NCBI RefSeq assembly: GCF_022761035.1
Contig: NZ_JAKWJP010000002.1
Location: 434,001-498,000, forward strand
DNA length: 64,000 nucleotides
DNA from: Microbacterium sp. SS28
GTDB taxonomy: Bacteria > Actinomycetota > Actinomycetes > Actinomycetales > Microbacteriaceae
Direction of reading: 5' to 3'
The position numbers and the translations under genes were made by a program. Under the pieces are notes generated by a model. That model was not told the origin of the DNA and searched no databases. It was given only the letters and a program-made list of their open reading frames with translations. This document shows positions 8,895 through 17,590 of the stretch, piece after piece. Within the stretch, counting starts at the first letter, position 1. The number at the start of each line of letters is the position of its first letter.

Positions 8895-9926
8895 ATGCCT
8901 GCGAAGACCAACATGCGCACGAAGGTGCTGTGGCTCGCGCGTATGGAGTACCGCCTGCACTCGTGGCGCGAGCGCCGCGCGCGGGCGCGGGGGCAGAGGC
9001 CCACCGTCATGCCCTTCCCCGGCTACGGCGGCGTCGACTGGGTGCGGGTGCTGGGTCGCGCCCTCATCGTCCCGCCGGTCAAGCCACTGGGAACCGGCGA
9101 GTACGCGACAGTGCGCGGATGGCGCAGCTTCGTCGCGGTGCCCGTCGGCTTCGCCCAGGTGAGCGTCACGATCGCCGGTGTCACGCACGAGGTCGTCGCG
9201 GATCGCGGGGGCGTCATCGACACGGTGCTTCCCGCGCAGCTCGAGCCGGGCTGGCAGACCCTCACGATGTCGGTCGAGGGCTCCGAGCCCGTCGAGACGC
9301 GCGTCTTCATCGTCGGTCCCGACATCCGCTTCGGCGTCGTCTCGGACGTCGACGACACCGTCATGGTGACAGCGCTCCCCCGTCCTCTGCTGGCCGCCTG
9401 GAACTCCTTCGTCGTGGACGAGCACGCGAGGCAGCCCGTGCCGGGCATGGCCGTGCTGCTCGAGCGCATCGCGCGCGACACTCCCGGGTCGCCCGTCATC
9501 TACCTCTCCACGGGCGCGTGGAACATCGCGCCCACCCTCACGCGATTCCTGCAGCGGCACCTCTTCCCTCCGGGCGCCATGCTGCTCACCGACTGGGGTC
9601 CCACGCACGACCGCTGGTTCCGCAGCGGCCGCGACCACAAGCTCACGAACCTGCGCAGGCTCGCCCGCGAGTTCCCGCAGATCAAGTGGCTCCTCGTGGG
9701 CGACGACGGGCAGCACGACGAGGCGATCTACACGGCCTTCACGACCGAGCATCCCGCCAGCGTCGCAGGCGTCGCGATCCGCCGCCTCTCGCCCGCCGAG
9801 GCCGTGCTCGCGGGGGGTCGGACGGTCGTGGACGATCACTCCGCGGCTGACGTGCCGTGGGTGACCGAGTCAGACGGCGCGGGACTGCTCGAACGCCTCG
9901 AGAAGGTCGGCGTCGTCGAGGCCTGA
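8895..9926 (+). CDS. APP1-type phosphatase domain protein (DUF2183)
   Basis: The 343-residue protein has an N-terminal beta-rich region and a C-terminal domain of the phosphatidate phosphatase APP1 catalytic family. The HAD-type nucleophile motif VSDVDDTV is near residue 152, followed by YLSTGAWN and a LVGDDGQHD acidic motif. Members dephosphorylate phosphatidic acid in yeast; bacterial substrates are not established. The ATG at 8895 lies four bases after the dedA stop, indicating one operon. Confidence 0.8.
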   Translation: MPAKTNMRTKVLWLARMEYRLHSWRERRARARGQRPTVMPFPGYGGVDWVRVLGRALIVPPVKPLGTGEYATVRGWRSFVAVPVGFAQVSVTIAGVTHEVVADRGGVIDTVLPAQLEPGWQTLTMSVEGSEPVETRVFIVGPDIRFGVVSDVDDTVMVTALPRPLLAAWNSFVVDEHARQPVPGMAVLLERIARDTPGSPVIYLSTGAWNIAPTLTRFLQRHLFPPGAMLLTDWGPTHDRWFRSGRDHKLTNLRRLAREFPQIKWLLVGDDGQHDEAIYTAFTTEHPASVAGVAIRRLSPAEAVLAGGRTVVDDHSAADVPWVTESDGAGLLERLEKVGVVEA

Positions 9927-9946
9927 CCGGTGTCTGCGCCCCCGCG

Positions 9947-9952
9947 TAGGCT
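9947..9952 (+). promoter_or_regulatory. -10 box of leaderless SRAP promoter
   Basis: TAGGCT lies six bases before the ATG at 9959. Confidence 0.5.
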
Positions 9953-9958
9953 GGCGGC

Positions 9959-10669
9959 ATGTGCGGAAGATTCGTCGTCGCGAGCGTCGGCTCGGAGCTC
10001 GTCGGCGTCCTGCGGGTCGACGTCGAGAGCGACGACCTGCCCGAGCCCTCATACAACATCGCCCCCACGGCGGGCGTCGCGATCGTGCTCGATTCGGCCA
10101 AGACCGATCCTCCGACCCGCCGCCTCGAGACGGCGCGCTGGGGGCTCGTGCCCGTCTGGGCGAAAGACCTCTCGATCGGCGCCCGCGCGTTCAACGCGCG
10201 CTCGGAAGAGCTCGAAGACAAGCCGATGTTCCGCAAGGCGCTCGAGAAGCGCCGCGCCGTCGTGCCGGCATCCGGCTACTACGAGTGGAAGCGCACGGGC
10301 GACGAGAAGATCCCGCACTACATCCATCCCGCCGACGGCTCGCCGCTCTTCTTCGCGGGACTGTACGAGTGGTGGAAGGACGCCTCAAAGCCCGAGGACG
10401 ATCCCTCACGCTGGGTGCTGAGCTTCACGATCCTGACGCGCGACTCGATCGGCCGGCTCGGGTCGATCCACGACCGCATGCCGCTCTTCCTCGATCCCGA
10501 CCACGCCGACGCATGGCTCGACCCGAGCACCGACAACGTCCGCGATGTGCTGGATGCCGCGATCGACGCGGCACCCGCGATCGCCGAGACCCTCGACGAC
10601 CATGTCGTGGGCAAGGCCGTCGGCAACGTGCGCAACAACTCACCTGAGCTCATCGAGCCCGCCGCCTGA
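9959..10669 (+). CDS. SOS response-associated peptidase (SRAP/YedK/HMCES)
   Basis: A 236-residue SRAP protein. The catalytic cysteine is residue 2 (MCGRF), which requires removal of the initiator methionine. NIAPT, FNARSE, GYYEWK (glutamate) and IHDRMP (histidine) follow in the usual order. This family forms a thiazolidine DNA-protein crosslink at abasic sites in single-stranded DNA and shields them. The next gene downstream is a DNA glycosylase-like protein. There is no ribosome binding site; the -10 box position suggests a leaderless mRNA. Confidence 0.92.
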   Translation: MCGRFVVASVGSELVGVLRVDVESDDLPEPSYNIAPTAGVAIVLDSAKTDPPTRRLETARWGLVPVWAKDLSIGARAFNARSEELEDKPMFRKALEKRRAVVPASGYYEWKRTGDEKIPHYIHPADGSPLFFAGLYEWWKDASKPEDDPSRWVLSFTILTRDSIGRLGSIHDRMPLFLDPDHADAWLDPSTDNVRDVLDAAIDAAPAIAETLDDHVVGKAVGNVRNNSPELIEPAA

Positions 10670-10727
10670 GTCCCGTGCTCCAGCCGCCCCAGCATCCGCT
10701 CGCCGGCGACGCTCAGGCGCCCGCGCC

Positions 10728-10733
10728 TATCCT
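10728..10733 (+). promoter_or_regulatory. -10 box of leaderless promoter for the glycosylase-like gene
   Basis: TATCCT lies six bases before the ATG at 10740. Confidence 0.5.
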
Positions 10734-10739
10734 CGAAGC

Positions 10740-11633
10740 ATGAGCCTGCTCGCCCCCGCCCCGGTGCTTCTCGCGCCTGCGGAGTGGCGCGCACGCGAAG
10801 AGGCTCATCACGCGCGCGCCGACGCGCTCACGGCGGGCCACCGCGCCCGCGCGTCCCGCGGGGAGAAGCATCCCGTCGAGGACTTCCTCTTCACCTACTA
10901 CTCGTACAAGCCCGCCGTATTGCGCCGGTGGCACCCGGGTGCGGGCGCCGAGCTGGCCGAGGCCGCCGAGACGCCCCGCGCGGACTGGAACTGGTACATC
11001 TCGGGAAGTGACCCGCAGTCGCTCGTCGTCGACGACCTCGGCTTCCGCTCTGCCAAGGCGCTGCTCGTCACGGGCGTGGAGAAGATCCTGCGTGCGACCG
11101 CGGGCCGCGCCGGATCCTTCGGCTGCTTCGGGCTGCACGAGTGGGCCATGGTCTACCGACAGGGCGAGCACCGCCACGCCGTGCCGCTCCGGCTCGGCCA
11201 GGACGGAACCGATGCCGTCGTCGAGGCGCACGAGCTGCGCTGCACGCACTTCGACGCCTTCCGGTTCTTCACCCCCGAGGCGGTGCCGCGCAACCGTGAG
11301 ACTCCGACGCGCGAGCTGCAGCCCCGCATGGAGCAGCCGGGGTGCCTGCACGCCGGGATGGACCTCTACAAGTGGGCGGTCAAGCTCGGCCCGCTCGTGC
11401 CGGGAGACCTGCTGCTCGACGCGTTCGAGCTCGCGCACGACATCCGGATCCTCGACATGCAGGCCTCGCCGTACGACCTCGCCGACCGCGGCTATGCGCC
11501 CGTGCGCATCGAGACCGCCGACGGCAAGGCCGAGTACGTGCGCCGGCAGCGCGGCTTCTCGGAGCGCGGGCAGGTGCTCCGCTCACGCTTGCTGAGCGTG
11601 CTCGACCCGCTCGCGCCGCTCGACCCGGCTTAA
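10740..11633 (+). CDS. 3-methyladenine DNA glycosylase-like protein
   Basis: The 297-residue protein resembles an actinobacterial family usually named 3-methyladenine DNA glycosylase, with the N-terminal stretch EKHPVEDFLFTYYSYKP and the block FGCFGLHEWAMVYR. I see no classical HhH-GPD motif, so the enzymatic name rests on recalled family labelling, not on a catalytic residue I can point to. The neighbours are DNA-damage genes (SRAP upstream, an AidB homologue downstream), which fits a repair role. It converges on the GH3 gene, with the two 3' ends overlapping by four bases. Confidence 0.68.
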   Translation: MSLLAPAPVLLAPAEWRAREEAHHARADALTAGHRARASRGEKHPVEDFLFTYYSYKPAVLRRWHPGAGAELAEAAETPRADWNWYISGSDPQSLVVDDLGFRSAKALLVTGVEKILRATAGRAGSFGCFGLHEWAMVYRQGEHRHAVPLRLGQDGTDAVVEAHELRCTHFDAFRFFTPEAVPRNRETPTRELQPRMEQPGCLHAGMDLYKWAVKLGPLVPGDLLLDAFELAHDIRILDMQASPYDLADRGYAPVRIETADGKAEYVRRQRGFSERGQVLRSRLLSVLDPLAPLDPA

Positions 11634-12826
11634 CCGGCGGGCGTGCAGTCGGCGCACGGCACGAGCCCCCGACCGGATGCCGCGACCTCGAGCCGCAGCG
11701 CCGTGACCCTCCGGGCTGCCTCATCGAGGCGCTCGGGCGGCACGGCTCCCGATTCGACGGCCGCGACGATCCCGTCGACGATGCGCGGTGCGGTGCCGGC
11801 CGTCGAGTACAGGACCGTCAGCAGCAGATCGCTCCCCGCGGCGAGCGCGCGGACGGCGTTCGCGACGGGGTCCTGATACTCCGGGATCCCGGATGCCTCG
11901 AGCATGCCCAGGTCGTCGGTGACGATGACGCCCTCGAAGCCGAGCTCGTCGCGCGCGATGCGATGCCACTCGGGTGACAGCGTCGCGGGCGCCGCGTCGA
12001 CCGCCGTGTACACGAGGTGTCCGAACATGAGCATCGGGGCGCCGGCGTCGATCCCGGCCTGGAACGGCGCCGCGTCGGTGGCCGACCAGTCGGCCTTCGT
12101 CTCATCGGTCGACGGGATGCCGGCATGCGAGTCCCCTGGAGCCGCGCCGTGTCCCGGGAAGTGCTTGAGGGTCGTGAGCGCCTGCCCGTCCTCGCCCGTG
12201 ACCGCCGCCGCCACGCGCTCGAGCGCGGTCTCCGGCGTCGTCCCGAGAGCGCGACGGTAGATGAACATCGAGGGGTCGTCCGTCACGTCGGCGACGACGC
12301 CGAAGTTGACGCCGATGCCCGCGCGCTGAACGAGGGCCCCGCGACCGGCGAATGCCTCGGCGGCCGCGGCGGGCGCCTGATTCTTGAGTGTCAGCGCGGA
12401 GGGGAACGCGTCCCACGGCAGGCGCGAGACATCGCCGCCCTCCTGATCGATCGCGATCAGCGGAGGCAGCCCGGCGTCGAGCGTCAGCGCCGCGGTCACT
12501 CCCCGAAGCGCGGACTCGTCCTCCGGGATGTTGGCGCCCATCAGGAGGAATCCGCCGATGCCGGTCGTCTGCATGTAGTCGCGCAGGATCGCGGCATCCG
12601 TCGTCGGGATATGGCCCATGACGACGGCCGCCGCCTTCTGTCGCAGCGTCATGCCGGACACGACGGCAGCTGCCCTCGCCGGGAGGTCGTCGTCTGCCGC
12701 CGCGACGACGCGCACGAGGGGGTCCGGCGGCGCCGCGAGGGCGCTCTCGCCCGGTGCCGACCCTGCGACGACCACCGCGATCGCGACTCCGGCGCAGACC
12801 CCGAGGATCCGCCGGCCGATGGTCAC
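11630..12826 (-). CDS. GH3 beta-N-acetylhexosaminidase-like exported protein
   Basis: A 398-residue glycoside hydrolase family 3 N-terminal domain protein. An N-terminal signal segment (about residues 1-32) precedes the catalytic barrel. The NagZ-type markers are IDQEGG, KHFPGHG (histidine of the His-Asp dyad) and VTDDLGM (nucleophile aspartate). Family members remove N-acetylglucosamine from peptidoglycan fragments or chitin oligosaccharides. The signal segment places this enzyme outside the cytoplasm, as in other Gram-positive NagZ-like proteins. The start is GTG with TAGGCT six bases upstream. Confidence 0.85.
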   Translation of the reverse strand: MTIGRRILGVCAGVAIAVVVAGSAPGESALAAPPDPLVRVVAAADDDLPARAAAVVSGMTLRQKAAAVVMGHIPTTDAAILRDYMQTTGIGGFLLMGANIPEDESALRGVTAALTLDAGLPPLIAIDQEGGDVSRLPWDAFPSALTLKNQAPAAAAEAFAGRGALVQRAGIGVNFGVVADVTDDPSMFIYRRALGTTPETALERVAAAVTGEDGQALTTLKHFPGHGAAPGDSHAGIPSTDETKADWSATDAAPFQAGIDAGAPMLMFGHLVYTAVDAAPATLSPEWHRIARDELGFEGVIVTDDLGMLEASGIPEYQDPVANAVRALAAGSDLLLTVLYSTAGTAPRIVDGIVAAVESGAVPPERLDEAARRVTALRLEVAASGRGLVPCADCTPAG

Positions 12827-12832
12827 CCTGCC

Positions 12833-12838
12833 AGCCTA
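12833..12838 (-). promoter_or_regulatory. -10 box of leaderless GH3 promoter
   Basis: TAGGCT lies six bases before the GTG at 12826. Confidence 0.5.
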
Positions 12839-12878
12839 CGTCGGCGGGGCTCCGCGGTCGCCGTGCGGGAACGCGGGC

Positions 12879-14555
12879 TCAGTGCCGCGCGACGATGGCT
12901 GCGGCATCCGTCCCCCGCGGGAGCACGCCGTACTGCGCGGCCCGATCCTCGCCGAGACGCGCGGCGAGGAAGGTCTCGGCGTCGAGGGTCGGGGCGTGGC
13001 GCAGCATGAGCGAGGACTGGAGGGCCAGGGCGAGCGCCTCCGTGAGGCGGCGCGCGTTCGGCGCCGCGAAGTCGGGCTCGCCCGCGACCTCGATGAGGAG
13101 GTCGAGGGTGCCGCGGACGTGCGCGTCGAGCAGCCGTGACGCGCCTTCTGTGACGGCGAGCTCGTCGGCGAAGGCGTCCACCGACGACGGGTCGCGGGTG
13201 AGCGCGCGCAGGACGTCGAGCGCGATGACGTTGCCCGACCCCTCCCAGATCGCCATGACGGGCTGCTCGCGGTAGCGCCGCGCGAGCGGGAACGACTCGG
13301 TGTAGCCGTTGCCGCCGAGGCACTCGAGCGCCTCGTAGGCGTGATGCGGACCGCGCTTGCACACCTGATACTTGGCGACGGGCGTCGCGAGCCGGCGGAG
13401 CGCGACGTCGTGCTCGGTGGCATCTGCCTCGAACAGCTGCGCGAGACGGAGGCCCGTGAGCATCGCGGCCTCGGACTCCAGCGCGAGATCCGCGAGGACG
13501 GCGGTCATGGCGGGCTGGTCGATCAGCCGCGCACCGAAGGCGGAGCGCCCGCGGGCGTGCCATACCGCTTCGGCGACGGACTGGCGCATACCCGCCGCCG
13601 TGCCCAGGACGCAGTCGAGGCGGGTGCGCTGCACCATCTCGATGATCGCGCGCACTCCCCTGCCCTGCTCCCCGACGAGCGTGCCGATCGTGCCGTCGAA
13701 CTCGACCTCCGCCGACGCGTTGGACCGGTTGCCGAGCTTGTCCTTGAGACGCTGGATGCGGAAGACGTTGCGTGTGCCGTGCGAGAGGATGCGGGGCACG
13801 AAGAGGCAGCTGAGGCCCTCATCCTCGCCGCCGCGGGTCGTGTGCGCGAGTACGAGGAACGCGTCCGACATCGGTGCCGAGCAGAACCACTTGTGACCCG
13901 TCAGCTGGTACGCGTGGCCGCCCATGCTCGTGCCGACTGTCGTGCCGGCGCGCACGTCGGAGCCGCCCTGCTTCTCGGTCATCGCCATGCCCACGAGGGC
14001 GCTGGTCTTGCCGCCCTCGACCACGAGACGCGGGTCGTACGCGCGGGAGTGCAGGCGCGGCATCCACTCCTCTGCGATCCACGGCGACCCCTCGATCGAG
14101 GCGACCGCCGCGTGCGTCATCGAGACGGGGCACGCATGCCCCGGCTCGACCTGTGCGAAGAGCATGAAGTGCGCGGCGCGCGCGACGGCGGCGCCCGGCC
14201 GGGGATCCGCCGACGCGGACGTGTGGGCGCCCGCGGCGAGCGCCGCTCCGAGCACGCGATGGTAGGAGGGGTCGTACTCGACCTCGTCGAGCCGGAAGCC
14301 CCAGCGGTCGTGCGCATGCGCGACGGGCGTATGGACGTTCGCGAGCTCGGCGTCGCGCTGGAAGCCGAGGGACCCGACGAGGGCGCCCGTGTCGTGCAGC
14401 GCATCGTCGGCCCACTCCGCCCCGAAGGCGCGCACCGCGCCGACGAGAGGCGCGTTCAGCGCGTACTCGTCGACATCGACGCGCCACGGGGGCTGGTTCT
14501 CGACATAGTGCGTCGCCGCTCCGATGACGCGCCGCCCCCGCGAGTAGCTCGTCAC
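12879..14555 (-). CDS. aidB: AidB-type acyl-CoA dehydrogenase family protein
   Basis: The 558-residue flavoprotein aligns in order with E. coli AidB as I recall it: ENQPP near the N-terminus, GMAMTEKQGGSDV, GHKWFCSAPMSDAFLVLA, RLKDKLGNRSNAS, and IWEGSGNVIALDVLR in the C-terminal half. AidB belongs to the adaptive response to DNA alkylation in enterobacteria, binds DNA and carries FAD; its true substrate is unsettled. The GTG at 14555 overlaps the TGA of the upstream metallopeptidase (GTGA), so the pair is translationally coupled. No Ada-type regulator is visible nearby. Confidence 0.85.
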   Translation of the reverse strand: MTSYSRGRRVIGAATHYVENQPPWRVDVDEYALNAPLVGAVRAFGAEWADDALHDTGALVGSLGFQRDAELANVHTPVAHAHDRWGFRLDEVEYDPSYHRVLGAALAAGAHTSASADPRPGAAVARAAHFMLFAQVEPGHACPVSMTHAAVASIEGSPWIAEEWMPRLHSRAYDPRLVVEGGKTSALVGMAMTEKQGGSDVRAGTTVGTSMGGHAYQLTGHKWFCSAPMSDAFLVLAHTTRGGEDEGLSCLFVPRILSHGTRNVFRIQRLKDKLGNRSNASAEVEFDGTIGTLVGEQGRGVRAIIEMVQRTRLDCVLGTAAGMRQSVAEAVWHARGRSAFGARLIDQPAMTAVLADLALESEAAMLTGLRLAQLFEADATEHDVALRRLATPVAKYQVCKRGPHHAYEALECLGGNGYTESFPLARRYREQPVMAIWEGSGNVIALDVLRALTRDPSSVDAFADELAVTEGASRLLDAHVRGTLDLLIEVAGEPDFAAPNARRLTEALALALQSSLMLRHAPTLDAETFLAARLGEDRAAQYGVLPRGTDAAAIVARH

Positions 14556-15637
14556 GCGCGCTCGGTGTCCTGCGGATAGATGAGCTGGAACTGCTCCTCG
14601 GTTGTGAGCGGGGCGTGCGTGACGAGGTCGTGCATGAACCCGAGCTTGCGACGGACAGGAGGCGAGATTTCGAACGGGTACAGGTCGCCGAAGCCCATAG
14701 CCCGGTTGATGCGGTTGAAGGCCTCCGACATCCATTCCCAGTCCGCCAGAAGCAGCGCGACGGGCTCGTCGCGGTACGATCCGAGCGGATCGACGTCGAT
14801 GTCGCGCAGATGCGTCGCAGAGGCATCCAGGTGGATCCCGATCGCGGCGGCCGTCTGCAGGGTGCCCGTGATGTGGAGGTAGTGGGCGAACGTCTCGGCG
14901 AAGTCCTCCCACGGGTGCATCGTGGCGTACTCCGAGATGAAGGACTCGTGCCAGTTCTCGGGCGCACCCATCGCGTAGTGGCGCTTGATGGCGTCGCGGT
15001 AGCTCGCCCGCTCGTCGCCGAAGAGGTCGCGGCAGCGCGCCCAGTCCTGATCATCGGTGAGCAGCACGTTCTGGTAGTAGTGGCCCGTCTCGTGCCGCAG
15101 GTGACCCAGCATCGTGCGGTACGGCTCACCGAGCCTGATCCGCAGCGCCTCGCGGCGGTCGTCGAGGCTCTCGGCGAGGTCGATCGTGACGATCCCGTTC
15201 GCGTGCCCGATCATGACAGGCCGCCCGAGCGAGATGCTCGAGAGCAGATCGAAGCCGAGGCCGCCCGGCTGCACGTCCCACGGCACGATCGGCAGGCCCA
15301 GATCGCCCAGCTGCAGCAGCAGCCGGCGCTTGGCCTCCTCGGTCTTCGCGAGTTTCGAGAGAGCGATCGTGTCGTCCGGGTCGGGCCGCGTGCGCGTCAG
15401 ACGGCACGAGAAGCACCGGCCGGCCGGCGCATTCTCCCAGACGAGCCAGTTGCACTCCCAGCCGCGATTGCTGCACGTGTACCAGTTCTGGTCGCCGATG
15501 ACCGCGCGACCCTTCCGCACCGAATAGAACTGCCGCGTGATGATGTGGTACCCGAGCTCCGCGTCGCAGTTGTGGCACACGAGGGCGTCGAGATACAGGA
15601 AGTGCCGGCAGACGGGACACCGGGGTTGTTCGATCAC
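14552..15637 (-). CDS. Putative zinc-binding metallopeptidase with zinc ribbon
   Basis: A 361-residue protein with an N-terminal zinc ribbon (CPVCRHFLYLDALVCHNC, residues 5-22), further cysteine pairs near residues 50-80, and a central HETGH zinc-peptidase motif near residue 184. This matches the COG4307/Peptidase_Mx group, often annotated as putative zinc-binding metallopeptidase; no substrate is established. It starts with GTG, has TACGGT six bases upstream, and overlaps aidB by four bases downstream. Confidence 0.8.
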   Translation of the reverse strand: MIEQPRCPVCRHFLYLDALVCHNCDAELGYHIITRQFYSVRKGRAVIGDQNWYTCSNRGWECNWLVWENAPAGRCFSCRLTRTRPDPDDTIALSKLAKTEEAKRRLLLQLGDLGLPIVPWDVQPGGLGFDLLSSISLGRPVMIGHANGIVTIDLAESLDDRREALRIRLGEPYRTMLGHLRHETGHYYQNVLLTDDQDWARCRDLFGDERASYRDAIKRHYAMGAPENWHESFISEYATMHPWEDFAETFAHYLHITGTLQTAAAIGIHLDASATHLRDIDVDPLGSYRDEPVALLLADWEWMSEAFNRINRAMGFGDLYPFEISPPVRRKLGFMHDLVTHAPLTTEEQFQLIYPQDTERA

Positions 15638-15643
15638 TCGTTC

Positions 15644-15649
15644 ACCGTA
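15644..15649 (-). promoter_or_regulatory. -10 box of leaderless metallopeptidase-aidB promoter
   Basis: TACGGT lies six bases before the GTG at 15637. Confidence 0.45.
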
Positions 15650-15700
15650 ACGCCGGATGCCTCGTGAATGGGGAGTCGCGGCGGTCCGCGGCGGGCCGTC

Positions 15701-16840
15701 TCAACCCTGCCGGGTGAGCTCGAGTCGCAGAAGCAGGTCGTCCTCGGGGCGCGGCGAACCGCGGCCGTCGGTGTTGCCCGTGAGCACCCAGAGCGACCCG
15801 TCGGGCGCCGCCACGACATCGCGCAGGCGCCCCTGTTCGCCCGTGAGGACGGCCTCGGGGCCCGCTGACGAGTCGCCGGTGTCGACGACCCACAGCCGCT
15901 CGCCCCGCAGGCCCGCGAGGAAGACGGTGTCTCCCACCGCCGCGATCCCGCTCGGGCTCGCGTCGTCGGTCGCCCACGTCGCGACGGGATCGATGTAGTC
16001 CTCGTCGTCCGCGACGCCCTCGTGCACGGGCCAGCCGTAGTTGCCGCCCGCCTCGATCCGGTTGAGCTCGTCGAACGTGTCCTGGCCGAACTCGCTCGCC
16101 CACATCGTCCCGTCGCTCGTCCACGCGATCCCCTGCACGTTGCGGTGGCCGAGCGTGTAGACCGTCGTGCCGAACGGATTGCCGGGCGCGGGGTCGCCCT
16201 CCGGAGTGATCCGCAGGATCTTTCCGCCGAGGGATGCCGCATCCTGCGCGGCATCGCGCTGCTGAGCGTCACCCGTCGTGACGTAGAGCAGCCCGTCCGG
16301 CCCGAAGGCGAGGCGGCCGCCGTCGTGCGTCGACGCCCGCGGGATGCCCGCGAGAATCACCTCGGGCTCGCCGATGCCGAGCGCTCCGTTCCTGCCGAGG
16401 AGCGGCATCCGGACGACGCGGTTGTCTGCGGATGCCCCGTGGTACGCGTACAGCCAGCGCTCGTCGCCCTCGTCGCGCAGGGCGAGGCCGTGAAGTCCCG
16501 ACTCGCCGCCCGCGACGACGCCGGGCACGCGGCCGACCTCGCGGACGTCACCCGCGGGTGTGAGCTCGCGGATCGCGCCGTCGTCGCGACTGCTGATGAG
16601 GGCTCCTCCGCCGGGCAGCGGCACGACCGACCACGGCACAGCGAGCCGCGAGGCGAGAGTCACGGGATCGCCTGCGACCCGCCAGAACCCGGAGCGGGCC
16701 TCGGTCGCCGTGGGTGCGGGCGTCGCATCACGAGTCGCAGAGGGAGGGATGCCGGCGCTCGGCGCCCCCGCCGTGCATCCGGCGATCGCGAGCACCGCGA
16801 CGAGCGCGAGGGCCGCGGGAGCGCGCCCGAGGGCGCTCAT
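15701..16840 (-). CDS. PQQ-dependent sugar dehydrogenase family lipoprotein
   Basis: The 379-residue beta-propeller protein belongs to the glucose/sorbosone dehydrogenase family. Its N-terminus is a lipoprotein signal ending in the lipobox IAGC (cysteine about residue 24), so it should be anchored on the outer face of the membrane. Motifs such as GGESGLHGLALRDEG and GHRNVQGIAW are characteristic. Whether it binds PQQ cannot be decided here, and no PQQ synthesis genes are present. The ATG at 16840 overlaps the TGA of the VOC gene (ATGA). Confidence 0.85.
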   Translation of the reverse strand: MSALGRAPAALALVAVLAIAGCTAGAPSAGIPPSATRDATPAPTATEARSGFWRVAGDPVTLASRLAVPWSVVPLPGGGALISSRDDGAIRELTPAGDVREVGRVPGVVAGGESGLHGLALRDEGDERWLYAYHGASADNRVVRMPLLGRNGALGIGEPEVILAGIPRASTHDGGRLAFGPDGLLYVTTGDAQQRDAAQDAASLGGKILRITPEGDPAPGNPFGTTVYTLGHRNVQGIAWTSDGTMWASEFGQDTFDELNRIEAGGNYGWPVHEGVADDEDYIDPVATWATDDASPSGIAAVGDTVFLAGLRGERLWVVDTGDSSAGPEAVLTGEQGRLRDVVAAPDGSLWVLTGNTDGRGSPRPEDDLLLRLELTRQG

Positions 16841-17310
16841 GACGCGGCGGCGGCCGCCTCGATGACGCCGATGTCGATCTTGTGCATGCTCAGCATCGCC
16901 TGCACGGCCCGGTGCGCGCGGTCGGGGTCGGGATCGCGGATGAGATCGATGAGACGATCCGGGATGATCTGCCACGAGAGTCCCCACCGGTCCTTGAGCC
17001 AGCCGCACGGCTGCTCCGTCCCGCCCGCCGTGAGCGCGTCCCAGTACCGGTCGACCTCGCCCTGATCAGCGCAGGACACGTAGAGCGAGACGGCCTCGGT
17101 GAAGGGGAACTGGGGACCGGCATCCATCGCGTAGTGATCGCGCCCCGCGAGGCGGAAGTGCGCGTGCATGACCTTGCCGCCCATGCCGGGAACGCCCTCG
17201 GGGTATCTGCCGATCGAGACGATCTCGGAGCCGGGGATGAGCTCGGTGTAGAAGCGGATCGCCGCCTCGGCGTCGTTGTCGAACCACAGGAACGGGATCA
17301 CGTCGGGCAT
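16837..17310 (-). CDS. VOC family protein (PhnB/glyoxalase-like)
   Basis: A 157-residue single-domain vicinal oxygen chelate fold protein of the PhnB/3-demethylubiquinone methyltransferase-like type (PDVIPFLWFDNDAEAAIRFY at the start, CGWLKDRWGLSWQIIP near residue 115). Members bind metal and act on varied substrates or confer resistance; the role here is unknown. The ATG at 17310 has a GGGGGAG Shine-Dalgarno sequence nine bases upstream. It is coupled to the sugar dehydrogenase downstream. Confidence 0.85.
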   Translation of the reverse strand: MPDVIPFLWFDNDAEAAIRFYTELIPGSEIVSIGRYPEGVPGMGGKVMHAHFRLAGRDHYAMDAGPQFPFTEAVSLYVSCADQGEVDRYWDALTAGGTEQPCGWLKDRWGLSWQIIPDRLIDLIRDPDPDRAHRAVQAMLSMHKIDIGVIEAAAAAS

Positions 17311-17590
17311 GGCGACAGACTCCCCCAGGGTGCCCGACACCCGCAAGGGGTTGCGGGGCTTCTTCGCCTCGTGTTCCCTCCCCTGCGACGGCCGCGAGAG
17401 CCGTCTCGAGCGCAGCGGGCCGCAGCGCTGCGTTCGAACGTCGGCGCCGGTCGGGGCAGTTCCTCGCCGACGGCGCCGAGAGTACGATGACGCGCAGGCG
17501 CTCCGATGTGGTGAGCGCAAGTCGCGACGCCGGTGGTCGGCGCCGATCAGCGTCACGGCGAGTGCGGCACTGAGCTGCATGGGGGCAGTG

